Assembly (NCBI GenBank): GCA_041659285.1
Contig: JBAZYO010000002.1
Location: 434,001 to 498,000 of the forward strand
Source: Vicinamibacterales bacterium
GTDB lineage: Bacteria > Acidobacteriota > Vicinamibacteria > Vicinamibacterales > UBA2999
Reading direction: 5' to 3'
DNA length: 64,000 nt
Program-made: the position numbers and the translations under genes
Shown: piece after piece, positions 43,697 through 52,321 of the stretch
How positions within the stretch are numbered: position 1 is the stretch's first letter
Layout: each line of letters begins with the position of its first letter
The notes under the pieces: generated by a model
What the model saw: the letters and a program-made list of their open reading frames with translations, nothing else
The model's database searches: none
What the model was told of the DNA's origin: nothing

Positions 43697-45532
43697 ATGA
43701 AGACCATCGTCATCGCCAGCTTGGCCGTTCTCAGTCTGTGCGTCGCCCCGCCGGCCGTCACCGCCGGTCCACGCGCCGAGGGGCGGGTGACCATGGATGC
43801 CAAGGTCAGTGCGGCGCATGATGCCGGTTTGCCGTCACGGGTGCTCATCAGATACCGGACGGGAACAGGCGCCCGGCTTCGGGAGCGGATGCGCACGCGC
43901 GGGATCCGGGTGGATCGCGACCACCGCGGCGCCGGCGCGCTGTCGGTGGCGCTCGGCGCCGGCGAGCTGCGCCGCTGGGCGCAGGATCCCGACGTGGCCG
44001 GCATTTCGACCGACGCCCGCGTCACCGCGCACGACGAGCCAACCTCCGCGTGGAGCACGCTCACGTCGCTGGTGTCCACGGACGCCCAGCATCTCCGCCG
44101 GACGTTGGGACTGCCGGCCCACGCACAGGGCGGCCAGGGTGTCGGCATTGCGGTCATCGACTCGGGCATCGCACCGATGCCCGACCTGTGGGGCCGAATC
44201 GCGGCGTTCTATGACTTCACCGCCGGCGGCGCTGCCGCCTCCCCGTCCGACGCCTATGGCCACGGCACACACGTCGCCGGCCTGATTGCCGGCTCCGGCG
44301 CCCTGTCGCTCGGGGCCTACCCGGGCATTGCCCCGGGTGCCCGGCTCATCGGCCTGAAGGTGCTCGACGCCAACGGCAGGGGCTACGCCAGCGACGTGCT
44401 CAACGCGATCGAGTTTGCGATCGAGCACCGGTCCGCGCTCGGGATCGACGTCATCAACCTGTCGCTCGGCCATCCAGTGCTCGAACCGCCCGCCACCGAT
44501 CCCCTGGTGCTGGCGGTCGAGCGGGCGACCGCGGCCGGCATCGTGGTGGTGACATCCGCCGGCAACTTCGGCCAGCGCCCCGGTGATGGCACCGCCGGCT
44601 ACGGCGGCATCACCTCACCGGGTAACGCGCCATCCGCGATCACGGTCGGCGCCTTGCGCACGAACGGCACCGCGGACCGCGCCGACGACACGGTGGCCCC
44701 GTACAGCTCCCGCGGCCCGACCTGGTACGAGGCCCGCATCAAGCCCGACATCCTCGCGCCAGGCCACGCCGTGATTGCGATCACCAATCCGTTCTCGACG
44801 CTGTACCGTTCAGCGCCCGCCTCCCGCGCGAAAGGCTCGTACCTGGCGCTGAGCGGCACGAGCATGGCGACCGCGGTCACGAGCGGCGTGGTCGCGCTCA
44901 TGGTCGAAGCCAACCGCCGTGACAGCGGCGCCGGGGTGCCGCTCGCGCCGAACACCGTGAAGATGCTGCTCCAATACACCGCGCTCGCCGTGGGCGGCGA
45001 CGAGTCCCCGGTTCCGCCGCAGTTCGAGCAGGGTGCCGGCGGACTCAACGCCGCGGGGGCCATCGAGCTGGCACGCGCGATCGACCCCGCTTCGCCGGTG
45101 GGCAGCCACTGGCTCCAGTGGGGCGTGGTCCCGGCCACGAAGATCGCGGGCGGCTGGCGTCCGTGGGGCCAGCGCATCATCTGGGGCGATCGCATGGTGT
45201 GGGGCGGGTCGATCGCGCGGCACGAGCCGGCCTGGACGTCCGCGGTGGTCTGGGGCGATGCCGTCACGTGGGGACCCGACGTCTGGGTCGACCCAACGAG
45301 CACGGTCCTCGACACGTTCGCGTCGTGGAGCACGCAAGTCGTCTGGGGCGACGACCTGGTCGCCACCAGCGACGGTGAGCACATCGTCTGGGGCAGTCTC
45401 TTCGACGATGCCCACATCGTGTGGGGCGATTCCTTCGAGGACGCCCATATCGTGTGGGGCGATTCCTTCGACACCGAACACATCGTGTGGGGCAACTCGG
45501 TGGGCGCCGCCGCTCCGGCGAGGAAGAAGTAG
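43697..45532 (+). CDS. Secreted S8 (subtilisin-like) serine protease with WGD repeats
   Basis: 611 residues from ATG 43697 (MKTIVIASLAVLSLCV, a signal peptide). Residues 46-110 form an inhibitor-like prodomain. The catalytic triad is D155 (AVIDSGI), H189 (GHGTHVAG) and S389 (SGTSMA), with oxyanion N290 (SAGN). The last 110 residues carry tandem VWGD/IVWGD repeats (HIVWGDSF...), the last three from near-identical 30-bp DNA repeats. The repeats may bind the cell surface or another protein. The hybrid kinase gene starts 2 nt after the stop. Confidence 0.92.
   Translation: MKTIVIASLAVLSLCVAPPAVTAGPRAEGRVTMDAKVSAAHDAGLPSRVLIRYRTGTGARLRERMRTRGIRVDRDHRGAGALSVALGAGELRRWAQDPDVAGISTDARVTAHDEPTSAWSTLTSLVSTDAQHLRRTLGLPAHAQGGQGVGIAVIDSGIAPMPDLWGRIAAFYDFTAGGAAASPSDAYGHGTHVAGLIAGSGALSLGAYPGIAPGARLIGLKVLDANGRGYASDVLNAIEFAIEHRSALGIDVINLSLGHPVLEPPATDPLVLAVERATAAGIVVVTSAGNFGQRPGDGTAGYGGITSPGNAPSAITVGALRTNGTADRADDTVAPYSSRGPTWYEARIKPDILAPGHAVIAITNPFSTLYRSAPASRAKGSYLALSGTSMATAVTSGVVALMVEANRRDSGAGVPLAPNTVKMLLQYTALAVGGDESPVPPQFEQGAGGLNAAGAIELARAIDPASPVGSHWLQWGVVPATKIAGGWRPWGQRIIWGDRMVWGGSIARHEPAWTSAVVWGDAVTWGPDVWVDPTSTVLDTFASWSTQVVWGDDLVATSDGEHIVWGSLFDDAHIVWGDSFEDAHIVWGDSFDTEHIVWGNSVGAAAPARKK
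45390..45490 (+). repeat. Tandem 30-bp coding repeats (IVWGDSF)
   Basis: Units around cccatatcgtgtggggcgat repeat at about 30-bp steps and encode HIVWGDSFEDA-type motifs at the end of the S8 protease. Older, more divergent VWGD units lie upstream from about 45175. Confidence 0.8.
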
Positions 45533-45534
45533 TC

Positions 45535-47934
45535 ATGGCATCGCTGGCCTTGGCCTATTCACATCGCCCCAACAGGGCGCCGGTCGCGTCCGGCGATCGG
45601 GCGTTGCTGACCAGGACCTATCTCGCCGGCATCATCGTGGCCGGCACCACGCTGATGGTGACCCGCTGGCCGCAGGAGTATCCACATCCCGGGCTGGCCG
45701 CCATCCTGCTGACGGCAAGCCTGCTGTTGTCGCTCCTGAAGGTGCGGTTGCCGCTCAACAGCGGCCAGGCCACCATCTCGATGGCCTACACCGTGGACTT
45801 CGCCGCCCTCCTGCTGTGCGGCCCGGACGTCGCCATGCTGATCGCGACCTTTGGCGTGCTCGTGCAATGCGCGGTTCGCGTCAAGATCACGCAGCCGCCG
45901 ATTCGCCTCGTGTTCAGCGTGGCCGCCGTGGTCATCTCGGTGCAGGCCTCGGGGGCCATCTGGTCGTTCCTGGGCGGCGATGTCGGCCATCTCGGCCTGG
46001 CCTCCACCATGGCCCCGATGTCGGCGGCCGCCACCGTCTACTTCGCGATCAACTCGGCGCTGGTCGCCGTCGCCATCGCGCTGACGAGCGGGGCCTCGCC
46101 GGCCCGGACCTGGCATCGTGAATTCATGTGGAGCGCACCCAGTTATTTCCTGTCGGCCACGGTCGGCACGATGGTGGCGATCTTCCTGTCGCAGGGCACC
46201 TACGGCCTGCTGCTGCTCACCGCGTTGCCGCTGTTTCTCTCGCACCGGGCCTACCAGTCGTCGATGGAGCGCATCGACGCGGAGCGGCAGCACGCGCGGC
46301 AGCTGGCGGTGATGGTCGAGACGACCCAGGGCGCGCTGTCGCGCGCCACCGAATCCGAAGCCGCGCTGGTGGCCGAGAAAGAGCGCCTGGCGCTCGAACG
46401 CACGCGGCTCGCCATCACGCTGAAGACCATCACCGAGGGCGTCGTCACGGTGGACGCCGCCGGCCTTGTCCTGCTGATGAACGAGAGTGCCGCCGCGTTG
46501 GCCGGCCTGCCGGTCACCGCCGTCTCGGAGCGCGCGGTGACGGACCTCTTCATGGCGATCGGCATCGCCGCGGCCGACTACCAGCAGGCGATGCGAAGCG
46601 TGCTCGAATCCGGCGAGCCGGCGTGCGTGCGATGCCCCCTGGCCTCGCCGATCGGCCGCGTCCTCGACGTCACCGGCACGCCGATGCGCGACGGGGAAAA
46701 CCGGCTGGCCGGTGCGGTGTGGGTGTTTCGCGACGTGACGGACGCGGCGCGCGTCGAACTTGAGCGGTCGAAGACGGCACGGCTCGAGTCGCTCGGCATT
46801 CTGGCCGGCGGCCTCGCCCACGACTTCAACAACATCCTGATGGGCGTGGTGGGCAACCTGTCGCTGGCGCAGTCGCTGGCCGGGCCGGCCGACCGGCCGC
46901 TCGCGCAGCGGTTGCGCGACGCCGAGGCGGCATGCGTGCGGGCAAGGGGTGTGACCGGGCAGCTGCTGACCTTCGCCAAGGGCGGCGCGCCGGTGAAGAC
47001 CGCGGCGTCGATTCGCGAGCTGGTGGTCGAGTGCGCGCGGTTCGCGCTCAGCGGCTCCCAGGTCGCGGGCCGGTTCGCCTTCGATCCGGACCTCTGGACC
47101 GCGGAAGTGGATTCCGTGCAGATCAGCCAGGTTGTCCAGAACCTGGTGCTCAACGCCGTGCAGGCCATGCCGCATGGCGGCACGGTGGACGTGGCGATGC
47201 GGAACGTGAACCTCGACGCCTGCACCAGCGGATCGCTCGCCGACCTGCCGGCCGGCAACTACGTGCGCGTGTCGGTGCTGGACCAGGGCGAGGGCATCGC
47301 GCCCGATCACCTCGCGCACATCTTCGAGCCGTACTTCACGACCAAGGAGAAGGGCTCCGGGCTGGGCCTCGCGATCTCGGCCTCGATCGTCCGTGCCCAC
47401 GGCGGCACGATCGTGGTCGGGCCGGCGCCCGTGTCCCAGGGCACCTGCTTCGACGTCTATCTGCCGGCCTCCCCCGGTCACGCCGCGGCCGGGGTGCCGA
47501 AACGGACTGAACTCCGAATGGGCCAGACCGGCCGCGTGTTGCTGATGGACGACGACCCGATGGTGGCCGACGTGGCCCAGGAGATGCTGGCGACGCTCGG
47601 CTACACGGCGGAGACGACTGCCTGCGGGCAATCGGCCCTCAATCGGCTGCGCGCCGCGGAGCGAGACGGCGAACCGTTCGACCTGGTGATCCTGGACTTG
47701 ACCGTTCCGGGCGGCATGGGTGGGCGGGAAACGGTGCCGCACCTCCGGCGGATTCGGCCGGACCTGCCGGTGCTGGTGATGAGCGGGTATGCCGACAACA
47801 CGGTGCTGGCCGACCACGCCAGGCACGGCTTCGACGGCGTGCTGCCCAAGCCGTTCGCGATTCCAGACCTGCGCTCGGCGATCGAGGAAGTCAACGCCCG
47901 CCGCGCCGCGCGGCCGCAGACGAATCGCGCGTAG
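45535..47934 (+). CDS. Hybrid sensor histidine kinase (membrane sensor, PAS, HisKA, HATPase, REC)
   Basis: 799 residues from ATG 45535. The first 235 residues hold 6-7 membrane segments. A coiled stretch leads to a PAS domain (about 300-410), then HisKA with GGLAHDFNNILMG (phospho-acceptor H429). HATPase_c follows (NLVLNAVQAMPHGG, GEGIAPDHLAHIFEPYF, GSGLGLA), and the C-terminal receiver has LVILDLTVPGGMGG (D721). The DFNN-type H-box is typical of hybrid kinases. No cognate DNA-binding regulator is adjacent. Coupling to the S8 protease (2-nt gap) suggests the two act on the same signal. Confidence 0.92.
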   Translation: MASLALAYSHRPNRAPVASGDRALLTRTYLAGIIVAGTTLMVTRWPQEYPHPGLAAILLTASLLLSLLKVRLPLNSGQATISMAYTVDFAALLLCGPDVAMLIATFGVLVQCAVRVKITQPPIRLVFSVAAVVISVQASGAIWSFLGGDVGHLGLASTMAPMSAAATVYFAINSALVAVAIALTSGASPARTWHREFMWSAPSYFLSATVGTMVAIFLSQGTYGLLLLTALPLFLSHRAYQSSMERIDAERQHARQLAVMVETTQGALSRATESEAALVAEKERLALERTRLAITLKTITEGVVTVDAAGLVLLMNESAAALAGLPVTAVSERAVTDLFMAIGIAAADYQQAMRSVLESGEPACVRCPLASPIGRVLDVTGTPMRDGENRLAGAVWVFRDVTDAARVELERSKTARLESLGILAGGLAHDFNNILMGVVGNLSLAQSLAGPADRPLAQRLRDAEAACVRARGVTGQLLTFAKGGAPVKTAASIRELVVECARFALSGSQVAGRFAFDPDLWTAEVDSVQISQVVQNLVLNAVQAMPHGGTVDVAMRNVNLDACTSGSLADLPAGNYVRVSVLDQGEGIAPDHLAHIFEPYFTTKEKGSGLGLAISASIVRAHGGTIVVGPAPVSQGTCFDVYLPASPGHAAAGVPKRTELRMGQTGRVLLMDDDPMVADVAQEMLATLGYTAETTACGQSALNRLRAAERDGEPFDLVILDLTVPGGMGGRETVPHLRRIRPDLPVLVMSGYADNTVLADHARHGFDGVLPKPFAIPDLRSAIEEVNARRAARPQTNRA

Positions 47935-48110
47935 GAGGCCGCTGACCAGGACGGCCGCAGATTAGACGATGGAGGCATGACCGCATCCCCGGATGACACC
48001 TCGGCGCTCTGGGGCGTCTTGATCGTGCCGAAGCACAGGCTCGAGAACCGCCGCTATCCAGACCGGCGCCGACGAGCTCGCCTCGCGACAGCGCGTTGCC
48101 TGCCATCCCT

Positions 48111-49481
48111 CTAGACGGAGTCGCGCGCGTCCAGCTCCAACACCGCGCCCAGCAACACCTGCGCGCCGCGCGCGCAGTCGTCCCAGGTGGTGAGCTCGCG
48201 CGGCGAATGGCTGACGCCGCCGACGCTGGGGACGAAGATCATCCCCATCGGGCACAGCGCGGCAATCATCTGCGCGTCATGACCGGCGCCGCTCGGCAAT
48301 CGCCGGGCCTGCAGCCCCTCGCGGTCCGCGGCGCGGCCAATCGCATCCTGCACCCCCGCATGCGCCGGCGCCGACGGGTTGGTGGTCGCCAGGTTCAGCG
48401 CGATCTTCGTGTTGGTGTCGGTGGCGATCGAGGCCGCGCGCCCGCGCAGGGCCTCTCCCAGTTCGCCGAGCACGGTTTCGGACAGATCGCGGAACTCCAC
48501 GCTCAGCGTGACGCGTCCGGGCACCACGTTGGGCGAATTCGGTTCCACTTCGAGGCGGCCGACGGTGCCCACCTGCCGGCCCTGCCGGGCGCGCGCCAGA
48601 TCGCGCACCGCCAGCGTCAGCGTTGACGCCGCCACCAGCGCGTCCTGCCGCTCGCCCATCGGCGTGGTGCCGGCGTGATTGGCGGCACCCTCGATGACCA
48701 CATCGTAGCGATGGATGGCGACGATGCCTTCGACGATGCCGATCGGCACTTTGGCGCGATCGAGCGTGCCGCCCTGTTCGATGTGGAGCTCGAGGTAGCT
48801 GTGAAACGCGCCCTTGCCGCGCACGGCGTCTTCGATGCGATCCGGATCGCCGCCGATGCGGCGGATCGCGTCACCGCGGCGCAGGCCGTTCCATACCTGA
48901 TCCAGGTCGCCGGGCTTGAGGTCGCCGGCGACGATGCGGCTGCCGGCGGTGCCCTTGCCGAACGCCGTGCTCTCTTCATGCGCCCACAGCACCATCTCCA
49001 GCGGATGGCGCGTGGTCAGCTTTGCCGCCTGCACCGCGTGCAGCACTTCCAGTGCCGCCATCACGCCGAGATCGCCGTCGAAGTTGCCGCCGCCGGGCAC
49101 CGAGTCGATGTGCGAGCCGAACAGGATCGGCGGCTGCCCCGGCGTCCCGCCCAACCGGGCGAAGATGTTGCCGGCCGGGTCCATGCGCGGCGCGGCGCCG
49201 GCCGACTTGATCTCCTCGAGCATCCACGCCCGCGCGGTGATGTCGGCCACCGAATACGCGACGCGCGTGACGCCGTCGGCGAAGGTGCCGCCGGGCGGCC
49301 GGCCGTGCGTGCTCAGGCGCTCGAGGCGGTTGCGCAAGCGCGCGGCATCAACGGCAGGGCGCGACGATTGGCGTGACCAGGCTGTGGTCCCTTCGACACC
49401 CGAAAGGGAGGCGCTCAGGGCAGGGGGAATGGCCAGCGCCGAAGCGCTGGCCATGGACAGAAACGAACGACGTGAAATCAT
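48111..49481 (-). CDS. M20-type amidase (N-carbamoyl-L-amino acid hydrolase/allantoate amidohydrolase-like)
   Basis: 456 residues with a Tat-like signal (SRRSFLSMASASALAIPP). Metal-binding motifs are FGSHIDSVPGGGNFDGDLG, WAHEEST, ELHIEQGG and SGAGHDAQ, as in HyuC/AllC-type enzymes, which hydrolyse N-carbamoyl amino acids or ureido compounds. Export to the periplasm is unusual for these normally cytoplasmic enzymes. Residues 26-40 (SGVEGTTAWSRQSS) look repeat-encoded. The 47935-48110 gap holds only a doubtful 45-codon frame. Confidence 0.85.
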   Translation of the reverse strand: MISRRSFLSMASASALAIPPALSASLSGVEGTTAWSRQSSRPAVDAARLRNRLERLSTHGRPPGGTFADGVTRVAYSVADITARAWMLEEIKSAGAAPRMDPAGNIFARLGGTPGQPPILFGSHIDSVPGGGNFDGDLGVMAALEVLHAVQAAKLTTRHPLEMVLWAHEESTAFGKGTAGSRIVAGDLKPGDLDQVWNGLRRGDAIRRIGGDPDRIEDAVRGKGAFHSYLELHIEQGGTLDRAKVPIGIVEGIVAIHRYDVVIEGAANHAGTTPMGERQDALVAASTLTLAVRDLARARQGRQVGTVGRLEVEPNSPNVVPGRVTLSVEFRDLSETVLGELGEALRGRAASIATDTNTKIALNLATTNPSAPAHAGVQDAIGRAADREGLQARRLPSGAGHDAQMIAALCPMGMIFVPSVGGVSHSPRELTTWDDCARGAQVLLGAVLELDARDSV

Positions 49482-49529
49482 TACTCTCCGATATGGTCAG
49501 GCGGCCCTGAAGTGCCGCCCTTCTGGCGA

Positions 49530-50747
49530 CTACTGCTGCTGTGGCGACGAGGCGACCGGCCGTTCGACGACCGTCCCCCAGAAGCCGATCATCATCTCTT
49601 CCCAGGTCTGGTCGCCCCAGCGGACGTCCTTGGTGGGGTCGGGATTGAACTTGTTGTTCACCGAGTTGTCGTAGTGCGCGATCACCTCGATCTCGGTGCC
49701 CTTCGGGAACAACCGCGGCTTGGCCAGCTCGTAGGTGATCTGCCAGTTGAAGTCGTACTTCGGCACCGACAACAGCGTCTCGGTGGTGCCGTCGGGGAAC
49801 TTCGCACGGTAGGTCATGCTCTTGCCGCGCACGTGCATGTGCGGCGTGAAGGAGGTGATCAGCGTGTCGGCGGCCAGCACGCGCGAGCCCCGCACTTCGT
49901 GCGCCGGCGCGCCGGCCGGGATCACGAACCGCGGCTGGATGACGCTGCCGCCGCGCTGCTGCATTTTCGGCGCTGCCTTCGCGAACACGATGCCGACTTG
50001 CGTGCGATCGGTCGTCGCCTCGCCGTTGGTCGTGTAGTGCATCTGCAGCACGATGTCGGAATTGGCGGTCAGCAGCCGGCCGACGCCGGGCTCGAACACC
50101 ACGCCCGGCTTGTTGGGCGTGACGCCGCCGATGTTGCCCGGCCCGAGCGCGCCGTTCTGGTTGAGGGGCGCGCCGGTCGGCTGCGTGTAGGCCAGCACGT
50201 GGTGCACGTGCGCGCGCGCCTGCGGCTTGATCTCAATCGCCTGGATCCACTTGTCTTCGCTGATGTTGGTCGGCAGCCGCAGGTACTGGTAGTCAACGAC
50301 GCCAGTCGCCGGGATCTTGAAGTCTTCGGTCATCGTGAACACGACGTCCGGCTGGCCGATGCTCCAGCCTTCGGCGAACGTCGGCGCCCCCGGCAGATCG
50401 GTGTCGTTGCCTTTCGGCGCGCCGGCATCCACCCACGCGAGAATGGTCTCGACTTCCTGGTCCGTCAGCCGCGGGTCGTTCTTGAACACGCCGTGCGCCG
50501 AGTCGGCGCCCCAGGGCGGCATGGTGCGCGCCGCCACCCGCTGGCGGATCGATCGCGCCCACGGCCGCGCGTCCTCGAACTTCACCAGCGACATGGGTGC
50601 GAACATCGTCGGGCGATGGCACTCGACGCACTTGGAATAGAAGATGGGCGCCACGTCCCTGGCAAACGTGGGGGCGCTTTGCGCCTGCGCCAACGGAGCC
50701 GACGCGAACACAGCCGCCATGACGACGCCGATGCGAGCGATTTTCAT
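49530..50747 (-). CDS. Cytochrome c fused to copper type II monooxygenase-like domain (copy 2)
   Basis: 405 residues from ATG 50747 with a GGAGGGG ribosome-binding site; the frame continues upstream without support. After a signal peptide (1-22) comes a cytochrome c domain with CVECH (C40, C43, H44). The monooxygenase part has H182-H183 (HVHHVLAY), H237 (VLQMHY), H303/H305 (TPHMHVRG) and M385/M386 (TWEEMM), matching the order of copper ligands in PHM/DBM enzymes. About 70 residues shorter than the paralogue at 14425-15858. Substrate unknown; periplasmic. Confidence 0.8.
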   Translation of the reverse strand: MKIARIGVVMAAVFASAPLAQAQSAPTFARDVAPIFYSKCVECHRPTMFAPMSLVKFEDARPWARSIRQRVAARTMPPWGADSAHGVFKNDPRLTDQEVETILAWVDAGAPKGNDTDLPGAPTFAEGWSIGQPDVVFTMTEDFKIPATGVVDYQYLRLPTNISEDKWIQAIEIKPQARAHVHHVLAYTQPTGAPLNQNGALGPGNIGGVTPNKPGVVFEPGVGRLLTANSDIVLQMHYTTNGEATTDRTQVGIVFAKAAPKMQQRGGSVIQPRFVIPAGAPAHEVRGSRVLAADTLITSFTPHMHVRGKSMTYRAKFPDGTTETLLSVPKYDFNWQITYELAKPRLFPKGTEIEVIAHYDNSVNNKFNPDPTKDVRWGDQTWEEMMIGFWGTVVERPVASSPQQQ

Positions 50748-50781
50748 AGCCCCTCCAGGGTTGCGGACGCCGGAAGTATAT

Positions 50782-50820
50782 AGTGTCTGGCACCCGCGAA
50801 TCGGACGGGTGCCAGACACT
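50782..50820. repeat. Perfect 15-bp inverted repeat (AGTGTCTGGCACCCG)
   Basis: Arms 50782-50796 and 50806-50820 are exact reverse complements with a 9-nt loop, between two divergent starts (50747 and 50839). It lies next to the ribosome-binding site of the DUF1028-PEBP gene and could affect its expression. Confidence 0.85.
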
Positions 50821-50838
50821 GTGAAAGGGGTCGTTGTC

Positions 50839-52239
50839 ATGCGTCGAGCGCTACTGGTCCTGTTTTCCCTGCTGTTCCTGCCCTCGTCAGCCTTTGCCAC
50901 CTGGTCGGTGATCGCCGTTGACCGGGCCTCGGGCCGCGTCGTCATTGCCTCCGCCACGTGCGTGGACCGCGACGACCAGTTCCTGATGGGCGTGCAAGCC
51001 GTGGTGGTGCCCGGCAAGGGCGTGGCGGCGTGCCAGGCCGGTGTCGATAACACCCACAAGAACCAAATGCTGGTGTTCGAGGAGCTCAACAAGGGCACCG
51101 ACCCCAACCGCATCATCGCGATGCTCAGCCAGGATCCGGCGTACCAGAGCCGGCAGTTCGGCATCCTCGACCTGCAGGGCCGGAGCGCGGGCCACTCGGG
51201 CCTGACCAACGGCTACGTGTCGCAGGACATCCAGGGCCAGGTGCCGGGCACGGAGATCTTCTATTCGATCCAGGGCAACATCCTGCGTCCCGGACAGGTG
51301 GTGCCAAACGCGGTGCAGGCGTTCCTCAAGACCGCGGGATCGATCACCGATCGGGTGATGGCGGCGATGGACGCCGCGGACGGCTCCGGCGGTGACAGCC
51401 GCTGCGTGTGCCCGCCATGGCCGACCAACGGCACGGCGCCGGCGATCCCGTGCGACGGCCGCACCGCGCACGTCGCCTACATCCTGGCGGCGGATCCCAA
51501 AGACACCAACGGCGACTCGCACAACAACGGCAAGTACGCGCTGTATCTCACCGCCTCGCAGCCCGGCTCGGACAAGGGCCCGAACCAGATCACGACGGGC
51601 GAGAACCTCAACCCGGTGAAGACGTTGCGGATGCGCTACAACGCGTGGAAGAAGACGCAGGGCCCCGGCGTGGCCGGCTTGCCCAATCCCCTGCCGGCTC
51701 CTCCCGCGACGCCGCCCGGCGGCGGTGGCGGCCAGGGCCGCCGCGGACCGATTCAAGTGATGCCGCTAACCACGACGGCGTGGACGGATGGCGGCACCAT
51801 CCCCGCGAAGTACACGCAGGCGGGCGTGCAGGTGTCGCCGCCGCTGGCGTGGAGCAACGTGCCGGATGACGCGGTCAGCTTCGTCCTGATCGCGCACGAC
51901 ACCGATGCCACGTTCGGCAACGGCACCGACGACATGCTGCATTGGCTGTTGTGGAACCTCCCGAAGGGCACGCGGTCGCTGCCGGAAGCCATCGCCCAAG
52001 GCAACCAACTGCCCGATGGCTCGCGGCAGATCAGCGCCAGCGGCCCCTACTATCGCGGTCCCGGCGCACCGGCCTCAGGTCCGGCGCACCACTACGTGTT
52101 CGAGATCTACGCGCTTGATTCGACCATCGACGTGCCGGCGGTCGGCCAGTCGCCGCCGCTCACGCGCGCCGCCGTCGTCGCGGCGATGGCTGGGAAGATA
52201 CGCGGCAAAGGCGCGTTGGTGGGGCTGTTCAAGCGCTGA
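50839..52239 (+). CDS. DUF1028-PEBP fusion protein, exported
   Basis: 466 residues from ATG 50839 (MRRALLVLFSLLFLPSSAFA, a signal peptide), with AAAGGGG 8 nt upstream. DUF1028 covers residues 21-275 (WSVIAVDRASGRVVIASATC, GVAACQAGVDNTHKNQML, SITDRVMAAMDAADGSGGDSR). A Pro/Gly-rich linker (PPGGGGGQGRRG) leads to a YbhB/YbcL-type PEBP domain at 305-466 (GGTIPAKYTQAGVQVSPPLAW, LHWLLWNLPKGTRSLPE, HHYVFEIYALD). Bacterial PEBP proteins have no settled function. The fusion suggests a shared ligand or substrate. Confidence 0.85.
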   Translation: MRRALLVLFSLLFLPSSAFATWSVIAVDRASGRVVIASATCVDRDDQFLMGVQAVVVPGKGVAACQAGVDNTHKNQMLVFEELNKGTDPNRIIAMLSQDPAYQSRQFGILDLQGRSAGHSGLTNGYVSQDIQGQVPGTEIFYSIQGNILRPGQVVPNAVQAFLKTAGSITDRVMAAMDAADGSGGDSRCVCPPWPTNGTAPAIPCDGRTAHVAYILAADPKDTNGDSHNNGKYALYLTASQPGSDKGPNQITTGENLNPVKTLRMRYNAWKKTQGPGVAGLPNPLPAPPATPPGGGGGQGRRGPIQVMPLTTTAWTDGGTIPAKYTQAGVQVSPPLAWSNVPDDAVSFVLIAHDTDATFGNGTDDMLHWLLWNLPKGTRSLPEAIAQGNQLPDGSRQISASGPYYRGPGAPASGPAHHYVFEIYALDSTIDVPAVGQSPPLTRAAVVAAMAGKIRGKGALVGLFKR

Positions 52240-52244
52240 AAAGA

Positions 52245-52269
52245 AAAGGGGCGCTCATCGCGCCCCTTT
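52245..52269. terminator. Bidirectional intrinsic terminator
   Basis: A 10-bp stem (aaaggggcgc / gcgccccttt) with a 5-nt loop lies between two convergent genes. On the minus strand it is followed by a U-rich stretch (ttcttttc), which fits termination of the TonB-receptor transcript. Confidence 0.8.
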
Positions 52270-52321
52270 CCTTGCTCTGTCGTCAATCCGGCTGATGCCG
52301 GACTCCACATCACTCAGCCAA

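Noticed and set aside
45390..45490. Tandem repeats as an assembly artefact
   Set aside because: The repeats keep the reading frame and continue an older series of VWGD motifs upstream, so they look like genuine protein repeats.
45421..45534. N-terminal extension of the hybrid kinase
   Set aside because: It reads through the WGD repeats of the S8 protease in another frame. ATG 45535, directly after the protease stop, is more plausible.
47977..48114. A 45-codon frame on the plus strand with GGAGG next to its ATG
   Set aside because: The GGAGG is only 1 nt from the ATG, the product (MTASPDDTSALWGV...) has no recognisable feature, and it overlaps the end of the convergent gene. It could be real but I cannot support it.
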